From Vanilla planifolia (lineage: Eukaryota; Streptophyta; Magnoliopsida; Asparagales; Orchidaceae), in contig CM043871.1 in assembly GCA_023846275.1 (NCBI GenBank), forward strand, positions 30,720,569 through 30,784,568: a stretch of 64,000 bases of DNA, in the 5' to 3' direction. This document shows, one piece after another, positions 27,216 through 41,100 of this stretch (position 1 is its first letter; every line of letters begins with the position of its first letter). The notes under the pieces were generated by a model. That model searched no databases. It was not told the DNA's origin and saw only the letters and a list, made by a program, of their open reading frames with translations. The translations under genes and the position numbers were made by a program.

Positions 27216-28726
27216 AACAACATATATATTCATGTCATTTAATTTATATATCATAAATTGTCATTTCTTTAATTTATTTTTACATGTAAAATCCTCATTT
27301 TTTAAAGTATTTATGCATCAATTCATCAAATATCATGTTTGTGAAATTAATCGTGTCAAACAATTTCACACAATAATTTATTAACAATAAGAATGCATAC
27401 ATCTAGTTGTAAGTACATATTTTCATATATATAAAGACATGACATAAGTAGATCAAAATCATAAGCTTGATATAAAATTCATATGCAATGTCTTAATTTT
27501 AACAAATTAGTACAACGTCAAACATATGCATATGTTATTCATGTTAGTAGGCCTACTTCTCATGTAAGGTTTTATTTCAACAAAATGATACTTCATCAAG
27601 CATAGGTCTTATTTTTAATAAAATAACACTACATCAAGTATACATAAATATTTATGTCAGAGTGTCTAACTCATAATTTTTTTAATTGTTTGAGATAATT
27701 TTGTAAATTTTTAATTTTTTTTAATTTTAGTTTGTCAAATTGAAATTTTTTCAACTCAATTTATAAATTCTTATATAAATTGAAAATTATAAAAATATTA
27801 ATGTAGAATAGCAAAACTCACTTCTTAAATCCACTTTTTTACTTTCCTTTCTTAGTTTTTCTTCTTTTCTTAAAACCCTAATTTGCAAAACTCAAGGGCT
27901 TCAAGACACAATTAATTCAATAGCTAATTAAGATCCCAATTAGAAGTAAATGTCAACTTATATTGTTGAAAAATGAAGAAATTAAAGGTAAATTTAACAA
28001 TAAATAGGGAGTTTCAAACCCACAAATTATTGCTACCACACCAACTCCTCTTTAATATTTGTCACAGTTTCAACAATTTCTTATAGTCCTTGTTGTTGCT
28101 GAGACACAATTGGCAAGCTTCTAACTCATCGTGCAAAAACCACCTTTCTAGGGTGGCATCGAGCATGGGGATAGGAGAGGGAGATAAACTTTGGGTTTTA
28201 GGAAATATTTGAAAACACTTTATACATTTATTTGTTTATTTATTCAATTATACTTATTAAATTTGAAAATTCATAAAAATTCTTAATAAACTTTGATTGA
28301 GACAAAATATTATGTTTAATAAGCAAACAACTAGATAATAAAGTATGATGAAAGTATAACAATATAATTAATATATATAATAAAGTAATAAATAAAATAA
28401 TACATGATAATATATAAATAGAGACATAATCTCAATATAATATGCTTGTTTACATTAAGCTTATACATAAACATAGTCATTATATAATACAAATATCATT
28501 TAGTATTCATTATGTATTATACTTTTTCTTTCTTTTTCACAATTGATTTTTTGTTTTATTTCAAATATTTTTCTTATTCTTTTTCATTAGGCATAACTTT
28601 TTTTTATGATCATTATCTTTGTTCTTAAGAGATCCTATATAATATCATCATCATGAAGCTATTACCACTTATTACTAATATTTGTGCTAATAAGGATGGA
28701 GCCTCTATCATGTTGGGGCCTTATCT
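27216..28726. other. AT-rich intergenic, nothing recognised
   Basis: AT-rich sequence. A somewhat GC-richer patch near 28040-28200 may belong to a decayed LTR, but no boundary is visible. Confidence 0.35.
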
Positions 28727-29224
28727 GTCAAGCCCCACACCTTAAATACACACCACTAGATAAACGAAATTAACATCAAAGATTTTTGCGCCACTATAAC
28801 ATCGAGTGTGGACAAGAAATCAAAACCCAAGGTGGGGACCTGACGGTGAGACAAACCCTAACTCCAAAATAAACACCAAGCCCTCTTTTTTTCACATATC
28901 TCGTGAAAAGGGCTCTTCTATAGCATCATCATTCCTAACTCTCGGTGTTGTGGTAGCATAAACTCTGATGTAAGTACTAAATGAGATTTTATAAATCTCA
29001 GTAGATAAATCCACATAATTAACCAAGTAAATAAAAAAACATATCATGAACAATAATATATGAGTCATATGTATCAAGCTAAAATCATACTAGATGTCAT
29101 ATATAAGGTAATGCCAAAGAAAAACCATAAAGAAATACCAATTTCTTATATAAGTGTGTTATTATCTGGCCCAATTCCATTTGACGCATTATCCTCTGGA
29201 TCCAATCACCATCAATAAATGACC

Positions 29225-29520
29225 TCCAGCCGACATCCAACCAAACACATAACACTAGACAGATATTTGATCCGAAAATCGATACCCTACAACACATGCT
29301 AGGCCTAGTGCCACCAGACAGGTATGGTACCATACCTGGCAACACATGTTGGGCATGGTGTAAATCATCATGGAGTCATAACACATAATACTAGAAGATA
29401 TCTGATCCAAAGATCGATATCCTGCGACACACGGTGGGCCTGGTATAAACACTATGCAAATATCTAATCTGAAGAACGATACCCTGCAACACATGTTGCG
29501 CCTAATGGTGAGGATAATGT
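29225..29520. repeat. Diverged repeat block with an ATCCGAAAATCGATACCCT-type core
   Basis: The sequence ATATTTGATCCGAAAATCGA, followed by TACCCTACAACACATG, recurs in variants near 29265, 29397 and 29460. A partial copy (CCTGGCAACACATGTTGGGC) lies near 29335. Spacing is 63-132 bases, that is about one or two units of about 65. It explains the minus-strand ORFs at 29097-29551, which show the matching repeated peptide pattern CCRVS. Confidence 0.6.
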
Positions 29521-30133
29521 TATCTGGGAATCCCGTTGTTTTATTTGTCATTTTCCAAACATCAATCCATGCTATATCAAAAGACCTTTCATGTCATATT
29601 GTTTCATCTCTTTCTTTAGTATATTATATCATATTATTTCTTTCCTTTTTAGTTATCATGTAAATGAAATAAACATCAACATATATAACAATCAAAACAC
29701 TACGTAACTGAAAGAAAACCATGTAAAACAAACACATAGTATTGTGCTACATCACAAGGTTAAGAATTTATCTACCATTAATTTTTCTTTTTCATATGCA
29801 ATAACTAAAGTATCATGAATTCGTAAAAAAACCATGTTCAAAATATATAATAATGTGCTACATCACAGGGTTAGAAATTTATCTACCTGGATTTGTTGTA
29901 TCAATTATCTTACCCACTTCTAATTTTTTTCTTGATGTCCTACAAGGCCATAGATACAAAATAAACAAATTTAAAATATATTTATTAGCCAAAACTACTT
30001 TCTAAAAGCTTTCCCAAACAAACCCCCAAATAATCCCAAAATTAGCTTTCGCAACGCTGGACCAGGCTCGCCCGACGCTGGACCGCATGCGCTCACCAAC
30101 CTAGTTCAGAAGCGTAACCTGGCGTGGACCAGT

Positions 30134-30159
30134 TCTCTCTCTCTCTCTCTCTCTCTCTC
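30134..30159. repeat. (TC)n microsatellite
   Basis: Thirteen uninterrupted TC dinucleotides, within the GC-richer block of the LTR-like segment. Confidence 0.95.
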
Positions 30160-30691
30160 ATGTACGTCCGACGAAACCGAAATATTTCGTCGGCGAACTC
30201 GAAATGTCTTGCGTCTCTCGCCAGCTAATTGATCGCCCTAACCAGAAAGGCTTATACAACCCGAAAACAAAAGCAAACAAAATTCTCACCTTCGTCAGCC
30301 ATCGCCGTCGGGTGTCGGAAATCACAAAAATTCCTCGCTGCCGTGTTCGCAGAAGCGCATTTCAAACGCACATGGGTCTACTTTTATAGCTGAGGCCAGA
30401 ACCGACATAACGACAGGTTTGTGAACCGAATTTTGCAGAAAACCATTCTAAATGTGTTCTTTGCAAAAGCATCTTCTGCCAAATCGAATTTGAACTAAGC
30501 CGACATTTAAAAATTAGAAATCTATCATCCACGTTACAAATTTATCCCAAATCTTTAAAAATTCATATTTATTCATTAGAGCTCCGAAAATTACAAATTA
30601 AATATCTTTGGATTTATCTCAAAAAACTCTTTCTTTTAAGCAAATAAAATAAATAAAATAAAGAAAACTAGGGCCTTTTACACGATTTCTA

Positions 30692-30928
30692 ACACAATAA
30701 TAGGGTGTGAAGCTAGTCTCATCATGATAGATTTGTTGCCCCTTATTGTCACCATCCTATGTTGATAAGGATAAGACCTCTATTGTGGACATAAAGAAAG
30801 TGATTTATCTCAATTTTCTTTCTTTCTTATGATCTAATATATCACGAGATAACAATAACATTTTTTCTCCCTTTTTCCTTTTTATTTTTCACTTTTCTTT
30901 CTTAGCATATGTTTTTTTATAGTTTTGT

Positions 30929-30969
<41 letters not shown>

Positions 30970-32599
30970 TATACATATACATATACATATACATATGTTA
31001 ATAGTATTAAAAAGCCATCATAATATTAGAACATATACAAATGATGCATGCTATACAATAATAATATTAGCATACATTCTATAATTATATTTAAGGAGTT
31101 TAGTAAAATGATTTACTTATATCATAATTAATTAGTCAACCTATTTGATAGCTCTAAAAGATCTTTTTCATAAACTTTATATTTCTCTTATTTCAACTTT
31201 TTATTTTCTACACAATTCATATTATATTTGTTAATACTACTCACTCTCTACAAAAAAATTACAAAATCTATTTTAAACAAATCCTAAACAAAGCTTCAAA
31301 CATTCACATCTTTGGCTTATATCATATAACACAATCGCCCTATCATATTGTATGATCTAAGGGATACATAGTCAAATAAGAGATTAAATGAGCGATCTCT
31401 ATTAAATCTTCTCATGAACTTATCATACTCATTTGATGTCTATTGTGTACTTGTACAATCCATAACAAACATTAGTCAAACAAAGGACTAGATGAGTTAT
31501 CATATTGGTGTATTTCTTAAATTGATCATAATTGTTTGAACAATTCATTATACTCTTACGATATTAGTGTTCAATGATTGAACAAGGGATTAGATTGAAC
31601 AATCATAGTTGTATCATTTCTGAACCAATTGTCTGATCCATTGAGTACATGTATGATGATTAGTTGGTTGACTCATACACAATAGGTTTAGGGCCTTTCA
31701 CTTGCCCCATTGTATTTATCATACCAAATGATTTGGTCGATCATCTTATATGATCACCATGGTTGAGATTAGCAACGGGCCACTTGACAAAAACTCTACC
31801 AAATTCTTACATGATCCATTTTCAAAACATCCTAACCAAAAAATATGTAATTTATAATAACTAACTTGGGTAGGAATATGCCTTGACACATTGTTCCAAC
31901 AAAGTGAAAGTAGAAACCCATTTTTTTCTTCCTTAAGTTCTTCCACTTCTACTTTGATTCTTTGAATACCTACGAAAAAAAACAAGTTGGATGCACTTAA
32001 ATCTTTTTTTCCTATTCCTTTAAGATCTATTCACTCTCCTTCTTCCTTCACCTAAAAATTTTAAGCGTAATCAATGCATAAGAAGGTGATAACTTATTCT
32101 CTTATTTCATAAGAGGATTATCTAATATTAAATAAATTTTGTTTTTTAAACTTTAAAATTGATGCAATTTCTAATGGCCTCTAAAGAATTTCAAACCACA
32201 TGCTTAAAAATTCTTAAGCTAAGATATTCATGATGATATGATCAAATTTTGGGTATAGTGCCTACCATCCTAACACATTTTTAGGTGCCCATTCGTTATT
32301 GAGTTCTTAAGTTTTAGATCTACCATAAACAATTCTAATAAATGATATTTAGAAGAAATTTTGAGATTAATTAAATAGGCCATTACAATAGATGTGATCA
32401 TAGGTATCATATTTTTTCAATAGTTGCTAATTATTACTATATTAGTTTATTGAGTCATTCATTCATTCATTTCTTATTATATACTTGATGTGTTATTTGT
32501 TGAACTAAAACAACTAAGTGATTCTTTAATTATAAGATTATTAGGTGAGAGTGAATTCTTGTAACTAAATTTATTGAATGAGAGATATAAATTAGAGAC
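30692..32599. other. AT-rich intergenic with an (AT)n microsatellite
   Basis: No gene. It includes an (AT)n tract of about 35 bases at 30931-30965, followed by ACATAT repeats to about 30997. It could be the decayed 5' part of the gypsy element that follows, but no gag domain is recognisable. Confidence 0.4.
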
Positions 32600-33540
32600 A
32601 AGAAATTTTTTACTAAGTTGCTTGTCTTGTCCTTATCAAAATTTGATATTATGTTTAGGAATAGATTAGTTATTTGAATACTAAGTATTACTGATTGTGT
32701 AGAAAAGAAAGTTAAATTGATAGCTCCATATAAAGGAGTAATTTACTATAAAAAAAGAAGACGAATACCTTTGGTTTTTAAAATAAAGATACAAAAGCTA
32801 TTACAAAGTAGGTAATGATGGATTTTGTTATATGTTGTCTACTATTCAAACGTTTAGAGTGTTAAAGGATGTATGCATAATTTATGAATATCTTGATGTA
32901 TTTTTAGAAGTATTTTTGGTCTTCCTTTTGATAACAAGATTGAATTTAAAATTTAGTTGGTATTGGGAGTTGATCTTATATCAAAGGCTCCATACCAAAT
33001 GACACGGGCAAAATTTTAGAAGTAAAAATTTAGATTCAAGAGCTTTTGGTTAAGGGTTTTATTCACCATAGTATGACTCCTTAAGAAGCATGTATTCTCT
33101 TTGATAAAAAGAATGATGGTAATTTGTAGATATGTATAAAGTATCAGCTTAAGAAACTAACAATTAAGAATAAATATCTATTGTCAAGGATTGATAATTT
33201 GTTTCATAGATTACATAATATTGTGGTGTTTTCTAAGATAGGTTTAATATTTAGATATCATTAGTTAAAGATTAAATAGGAGGACATTGCTATAACTACA
33301 ACTTATAGGTTTTATGAACTTAATGAAAAAATTTCAAAATTTTTTGAATAAGTTTGTAATTATTTTTATTGATGACATAGTCATTTAAAATCTCTTAAAA
33401 ACATGTGAATATCTTACATATTATTTTTTAATTTTTAAGAGAACACTAGTTATATATTAAGTTTTTTAAGTATGAATTATAGTTGTCTTAGGTGATAGTT
33501 TTTGGGACAAGTGGAAAGTTGTGGTATATCTCACTCACTA
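32600..33540 (+). mobile_element. Degenerate Ty3/gypsy pol (protease end and reverse transcriptase)
   Basis: In shifting plus-strand frames the order of Ty3/gypsy pol is clear. A protease-end motif FDIMFRNRL (compare FDVILGMDWL) is at about 32642. Next come FGLPFDNKIEFKI at about 32915, LGVDLISKAPYQMT at about 32965, TIKNKYLLSRIDNLFHRL at about 33151, and FVIIFIDDIVI at about 33350, which is the YxDD-type block with FIDD. A KFFKYEL segment is near 33450. There are multiple stops and frameshifts, so the element is dead. Integrase and LTRs were not identified. Confidence 0.75.
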
Positions 33541-36500
33541 TTTAATGTTTGGTGTTATATAATCTCTCTTTTTCTTTTCTTCATGGGCTTAAAGACACAT
33601 TTTTTAAAAACCATAATAGATATGAAACTTTTACAGTTTTAAAGCCCTAGTAAAAGTAAATTAAAAATCTTTTGTATTTCTTTTAAAACATTAAGTTCAT
33701 ATAAATATAATGGAATATTAAATCATGTCCATGCTAAACTAAATACATAATGAGTTGATGTAATAACTTATATAACAAAATAATAAAGCTAAACAACATT
33801 TAAGCAAAGATACCATTAAGCATCACCACATTGCTTTCTTGAAGACTTGAGCTATACATCATTCTAATTTAAAATGTCATATCATAAAATAAGCTAAGCC
33901 ACCCAAAATATTGTAACAAGTATGTAAAACAAGTAAATTTTGGGTCATGTCTCGTGCTAGGTCAATCTCATAAAATAAATATGTAAATAGCTTATAATAT
34001 GCATAAGAAATAAAATATTATTTTATAGTTTAAAATTACATAATCTTCATATAAAAATAATGTAAATTTCATTAAGTCTTTTATTTTATATATTTCTTAA
34101 TTAATTTTTTTAACTAGTTTTAAGACAAATCTTTTCTCCAATAGATTAACCAATTTCTCCCAAAACACCTTATTCCAAGAAAAAGCATCTTTAATAATGG
34201 CTCATTTGGTGCATCTTTTAAAAAAAAGATACTACAAGTAAGCATTGAATAAAGACAAAAAGACAATTTAAGTTTTTTTAATAGTTTGGGAAAAGGAAGT
34301 GAAACTTTCCTTTAGCTCTCCTAAAAAATACCTTTTTTTATCTATTTATAAAGAACTTATCAAAAAACATAGAATGATTCAAAATAATTTTGTATAAATT
34401 CTAGAAAAATTATTTCTATTTCTAAAAGTTATAAAGAAAAAAATTCAAAGAGATCAAAGTTCTAATTATCAAACCATTAATGACAAATTTGAAAAAAGTA
34501 AATCAACTTTTCTCATGAAAACTCAAAAAATGATGTCATGATCTATTAATAATGCTCTGATTGTGAACGTGTAGCAATTTTGAGCAAAATGTGACAAAAT
34601 AATGAGCTTGTAGTGTGATTCATTAACTTATTATATTTGAAATAAACTTTTATTTATTATGTTAAGACAATATCTCAATGAATATTTTAACTTGTCTGAA
34701 GTGATTAAGTTGGTTGTTAAAGTTTTCTACAACTTATTGTATTAATGGATGCTAAGATCCTATAAAGGAGATAAAAAATTGACTTCAATTGTCTCAACGA
34801 TACTTCAGTACATCTAGCACATTTTTAGTTATTGTAAGGATATTGTACTTGTACAATAATTGCTATCATATTCTGTAGTGCAAGTTATAAAAGCTTTACT
34901 TAAGTTTTTCAACCAACATATTGGATGATAACTAGGATCAAACAAATATATTTAATTAATTTTCTTTTTTTAATGAATCATACAAGTGTGATATATAGAT
35001 CAGTATTATCGTTTCTAAGCACCGTTCTCTTGGGATTTTTCTATATGATGCTATGATACAAGTATGTTGAAATTCATTTAAGAGAAAATAACATGAATTT
35101 GTAACATATAATGATCATGCTCATATAACATATTATGTCTTATTTGTATGATAATGCCATATTATTTTTATCTTATTTGTCTTAATTTATTATGTAATGA
35201 GAATAAATGTATAAGTATGATATCATACTTTGTATTATAGGATTTAGCATTCATAAACCATACAAACCAGAGCTTTATCATTGTATTTGAATGAAGATCG
35301 ATATGATCAAGCTATAATTAATTATTCTTAGTTAAATAGTTGGTTGTATTGGTATGATGAATACATCATATGTATTTGGCCACATTAAAAGTCACATATA
35401 TTATAGATTCTGAGAAAAAATAAATTTTACACTCATAGAAAAATATAGTCATCTAAATACGATGATGATAATAACCCAACTCTTAAAATATGAGTAGGAA
35501 TTATACAAGGTCAATACCATGAATGATTGATTTCACATGTAATATTTCTTAATCTAAATGACTATCATATATGTATGACGAGGCCATTATAATTATATGA
35601 TATTATGACAATTATGAATACTATTAACAATATAAGCCTGAACTAGATCATAGAAGTATGATATTGGTCATCATAATATATGATCATGAGATAATTAAAA
35701 TCAAAGCTAATTTAAACTTAATTTTATTAGCTTTACCACATGTTTTGAGTTTAAGATGTTTTATAATGAATGACATATACTTTCTAGTGTTAATCATGAT
35801 TAATTGAGTTTAAGTATGAATGATTTAATAAGAAAGCACTAGATGAAATGCGAACCTTGTGCATTAAAGGAAAAGTTTAATTGTAGACTATGATCATCTC
35901 TAAGTGGTTTAGCCATATTACAAAGAAGTTTTCATTTTGGCTCCATGATCTGTAGGTCGAGCCATCCTTGAGCAAAAATCTTCAAGCTTCATTTCTCTCC
36001 AAGTTGCATGTATCTTTCTCCACACTAACATAAACTATTTTCACTGTCTAATTTTGGACATACATAGCCCTTCAAACATCCATTAGCAACATAGAGATTT
36101 GTTTATGATTATCAATCTTAAGGTGTAACACTTAGAAAGACTTTCATGGTATAAGAGATGGATCTACTTTACACCATCTATATGGCTAAGATAAGGTAAA
36201 CTTATGCAATGTCCCATATTACTCCTTTGTCAATAAATAAGGTAACCAACATCTAACTATTATATGACTCTACTTTGATTGTCATTAATACTTTATTGTT
36301 TTAATCGACTCCAATTATATATGAATTTGAGGTCATATAGTACTTTAGTAAAAACTATAAAAATGTAATTTATTTTTAACCCTATATCTTTATATGATGA
36401 TTTGATGATAACAAATCTATATACTTTTGTTAACTAATATGCATTTTAAGTGTTTGCTGAATAAGATTCGCAAACATGATAAATGATGATCAAGGATGAT

Positions 36501-37540
36501 GGTTAGCTCAACTTTCTCAGGGGTGTAGCCCCGTGGTCTTTGCTTTTAATGGGGTTGCATTCATTTATATCACATCATTACTTAATTTATTTTATTAGAA
36601 TGTTAAATCTATGTTAAAAATCATGTGACACTTAGGTTCATACATCATCTTATGTTTTTCACTTTCTTCATGGGCAATACTCATACATGCTTACTTGATT
36701 TTTCTCTATCTTATGAGTTTGCACAATTTAATAAGTGAATCCAATTTGCACATTCAGTGAAATGCATTAGATGTATCATGGTTTATGCCTTAATCAAGTA
36801 TAAACTAAATTGAAACCGAAGTGTTAAGTTGATTGTATAGTATGATATTTGTTTTAACATACAATATGATTTGCATGTAGGCTATTCATGGTGAGTAAGA
36901 ACACAAACATAAATATTTTGTACATTACAATGCTAGGGTATTGTACTTATAAAATTTATTTGAGCCAAAATAATCAAGTAAATAGGTAATGTTAAAAAGC
37001 TTTATTATGATCCATCTCAACAAAAAAGTTTAAGAAATCAAACATAAGAAAAGAAACAAAATATTCATATAATATGATGTTACTCATTATGCAAGTATAA
37101 TTCTATTATGACAAAGAGTTTGAAAAATTTAACATAAACAAAAAGAAAACTTGATATTTTTTTTTATAATATGATGTTACTTATTGTACAAATATCATTC
37201 TATTTCAATATAAAGTTTAAGAAATTTAACATGAGTGATAAAATAATCCAACATATTCATACATTATAATAGGATATATTATACAAGTTTAATCCTATTT
37301 AATAGATATTAAATATCAAGAGAACTAAATAGAGAATATTATTCAATACAATGTGTACCTATCATATAATAGTTAGTTAATCAATTAAAAGACAAAAAAA
37401 ATTTATTAGTTGGATAGCCATAGCTTTAAGAAACTTATAAACCATTATTTCAATATAAATATGATCTACAAATACTTGAGGAAGAACTAATGTTATTTAG
37501 TACATTTACTAAGAGAGGTGTTTTTTTTATGAAATTTAAA
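33541..37540. other. AT-rich intergenic, no gene recognised
   Basis: About 4 kb of AT-rich sequence with TATGAT-rich stretches, probably decayed LTR material. No ORF with family resemblance was seen. Confidence 0.4.
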
Positions 37541-37800
37541 AATAATACGACGCTACACTCTTGGAGACAGGGTTGAGAAAATCGAACTAAAATTCTGTTG
37601 CTAAAATGATTCCAGACATGCCTGCTTCGCGTAATTCATTTTTTTCGTTCAAAATACGAAAAAATTAGCTTTTTAATATGGAAATAATGATCATCGATCG
37701 TTTCCATGAGGCCTGTGGTCTTTTTGTTTTCGAAATGCCAATGCGACAATCACAGTAAACTGTCCAGGCGCTTCGGTGGGAACTACAATCTCCTCTGCCG
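37541..37800 (+). promoter_or_regulatory. Probable promoter and 5' UTR of PAC2
   Basis: The base composition rises in GC directly upstream of the ATG at 37801, as expected for a gene start after the AT-rich intergenic DNA. No individual element is claimed. Confidence 0.4.
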
Positions 37801-38115
37801 ATGGAATTTACGCTCGAAGATGGCGAAAGCTTTTCCACTGATTGCTCTACTATCGTCCTTGTAAGCACCGAGGATTGAGGCGGCATCACTCTTTTTACTG
37901 TAGGGTTCAAACGGCTCTCGTCTTTTATCCATTTTGGAATCTTCTGCAGCCAGGGTTGTCGATCGGGAACTTCAGTCAGTTGGCGGTCGACCTCCTGATC
38001 TCATCCTTGAGAGCCAAAAGAGTTGCGTACTTAGACGAGCCTTCCGTCCTTCCTTGCGTTGGTAATGATGCCTATGGTCCACTTCCAGAAGGGATTCTTA
38101 GCCTTCCTCTTGAAG

Positions 38116-41100
38116 GTCTGTGCAGAAGCCGTAGTTAAAAAGAATAATGTTTATAATCGGATTGTTTTAGTTATTATCAATGCACTTAATACTGAGTATG
38201 CCTGACTTCTGAAACATGGAAGAATACGCCTTTTTGAATTGGCATTTGGTTTGTAAAATGTGATGATGTTTTCATTTTTTTTTTTTTCATGTTTTCATTA
38301 GATATTTGATTTGTTTGTTAAAGACTGGTCGAAAAGAAGTAATATTTCATAATCTGAATTTGAGGCTAACATTATTTGGTTCATTTTTTTGACTGAGCTG
38401 AATCAACTGACAACATTCTGTTTTTTCAGGTTGATTTGGAAAAATTCAATTCGGCTTTTAGTTTTAGCTTGCATTTTCAGTTTAGAAAACCTAATCGACT
38501 AAAAAATTGAACCATCTACTCTGGTTTTTGGTTTCGTTTTTCAGTTTACCTGGTTTGATTTTATGTTTATTTTGGCTTTAATGTACTATAAAACATAGCT
38601 TTTAGAGTATGGATTCATTCCATTAGTGAAGGTTCAAACAAAAAGTTTAGTTTTTTTATTTGGTTTGATTTTTGAATAATATTTGATTGTTCTGTTTGGT
38701 TTTGTTTTTTAATAATGTTCTGTTTTGTTTGGTTTAATTTCTTGTCCTTACAAAGAACCTTGCAGTTTGGCTGATTCATTTATACTACTGCTCAAACTGA
38801 TTGAATTCTTACCCCTATTTGAAATGATGTGTCAATCTGTCCCTACAATATTGTATTTTTATCATCTTGTTCTCAAAAGGTGCCATTGAATTATATTTGT
38901 ACCTAACTGCATCAAATTCCACGTTTAGTATTTCAAGGGAACTATAATTTTTATCTTTTCAACAAATCTTTTGGAATAGAGCACATTCTAGCTGCATTTC
39001 AATTGAATGTATTTATAATGACTGATATACATCTCCTACCATTGTTTGTAAAAGATTGGAGTATTCCATAATTGGCCTATATACCTATTTAATGTCTGAT
39101 GCTTATAATTGTAATTTCATTAATTTGTATTGCATCATGAACTTTAGAATAGTTATGACAAATAGCATCGCATTTAACTATATCACTTATTTTTTGTAAC
39201 ATTGAATTCTATATTCAAAACATTATTATAGAGTTTTTATTGAGTGCAATTGAGATTAACATTTTCCTACCCATATTATAACTTTAAATGCAATGTTGGA
39301 GCTTTAATATACATACATTGTGTCTTTTACTCATTCCTTACTCATAGGCTTAAGCTTTGGAGTTATTAGATGCTTACCTAAGGGTATATTGGGCTTACTT
39401 TGGGTCTCAAGTTGTGCAGCTTCTTTAAAAAGTGTTATTTGAGTTAGGTTTGGTCATGGTAAGGAAATTATATTTTGGGTAAAATTAAGTGGTTCATGTA
39501 TTTTGTAACTCTTATGGTCTTTTGGAGCTTTTTCTATAGTTGCTTAGCATAGTTTTGGTGATTCACATAGTTTCTCAATATGATTGAGTAGTTCTTGGTG
39601 CATACATAATGGTTACTATTGATGAGTGTTAGTGAAGCTACTTAGCTTTGTTCAAGTGATCGACAGATGGCTATTGTTATTGGACCATCCATGATATATT
39701 AATTGATGTAATCCACAAGCTATCCAAAAGGATTTGTTTTCATCGTTTGCAGCTTTAATGTTCGTCATAACATTTGGATTGATTGGTCTGAGGATTTTAA
39801 AATTTAAAGACGAAGTGATGTACAATAAGGATGAGATTTTCACTTGAAGAGGAAATTATTGAGCATAAATAGAATTAGGTTTATACTCATTGTAAGTTAA
39901 CCTCAATGAATAATGTGGCTTGTTTTTGTAAATTTGAGTTTTTAAGTTATTTAATACCTACATAAAGGTATACTATACTTTATCCGATGCCTTTATAGTC
40001 TTATTCATCCTAAGCACAAATCTAGGATTCCCTTAACAATTAAATGACTAAGTTTTTCCTCCTACTTTTGAGAAAGTTCAAGTTGATTGGGACTACTTAA
40101 GATAAATTTATTTTTTACCCATTCAGTTTGTATGTTGCTTGTTGTTTCCAATGTATTGTTTTTGTCAGCTATTTCTAACATAATTTTAAGATAGAAAGAT
40201 TGCACTCTTGTTTGTGATTATGTGATTGTAATATTAGAAATAGTATGAGAATGAAATTTGAATGATAAAAAGCTTACAAAATTCAGCCCCAAGATGGTAA
40301 ACTATGGATAGAAGCAGTAGAATAAAATTTAAAAGAAGAGTATAGATAAAAGTGTAATATAAGAGATGAAAATAGTATGAGAGATGAATAGAAGAAATGA
40401 AAGATCATTAAGTGAATTTTTTTCAAAGATAGAAAATTCTATTTCAAAATGATGGTCAGGAGACAAAAAGTAATTCCAAAATATAAATAATCTAGAGATA
40501 CAAAAAATAATTCCATATTAGTAGTACTAATTGGGGTTGTGATATTGCTATAGGATCAATTACTAGCTCCATTTACTATATTATTTTAGGAATATATATA
40601 TATACATATATGAATTTCCTTACTATTCTAGAGTTATATGAAATTGAGCTTAATTTGATCAAATTTTGGTTGCTAAGGCTTTAGTACCTTTATAAAATCG
40701 AGCACATAGTCTATTATTGTAGAATAACATGGATACATGCAAGTTTAAAGATAAAAGTAAAAACCACAAATAAAAACATCTTTCCATATTTTGGGAATCT
40801 ATCTAAAACTAGGAAATCTAAAATATAGAAACAAACTCTATTTTAAAGACTTTGTCTAAATATGATGTTTTAAATTTTTATAGCTTTTTGGATATGTTGT
40901 TGTTACATATGAAGAGTGCGATGTCATATTTAATCCATTATTCTAGAATTACCTTAAAAATGTGGAAACAAGCTCTATTGTTAAGGTTTTATCTAAATAT
41001 ATTGTTTTCATTTTTCATGGCTTTTTGGGTATGACATAGCCGCATATGTAACTCTAATTTTTATTTCAAGAAAGCCCTTTAGATTATAGAAAGAAGTCAT

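Larger units (their letters stand above)
28727..30691 (+). mobile_element. LTR-like segment (Ty3/gypsy style), tentative
   Basis: The segment starts TGTCAAGCCCCACACC, resembling the TGTCACGCCCC starts of long plant Ty3/gypsy LTRs, and a plausible end TTTCTAACA falls near 30691. Inside are a diverged repeat array (29225-29520), a CT microsatellite and a GC-rich block (30040-30420), all common in such LTRs. No matching target-site duplication, primer-binding site or second LTR was found, so the limits and the class are inferred. A gypsy pol remnant lies 2 kb downstream in the same orientation. Confidence 0.35.

Noticed and set aside
29097..29551. Minus ORFs with a repeated CCRVS peptide as a repeat protein
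   Set aside because: The peptide repeat follows from the DNA repeat inside an LTR-like segment; no start context or splicing supports a gene.
30204..30389. 61-codon plus ORF with Arg-rich product as a gene
   Set aside because: Lies in the GC-richer part of the LTR-like segment; no homologue recognised and no splice support.
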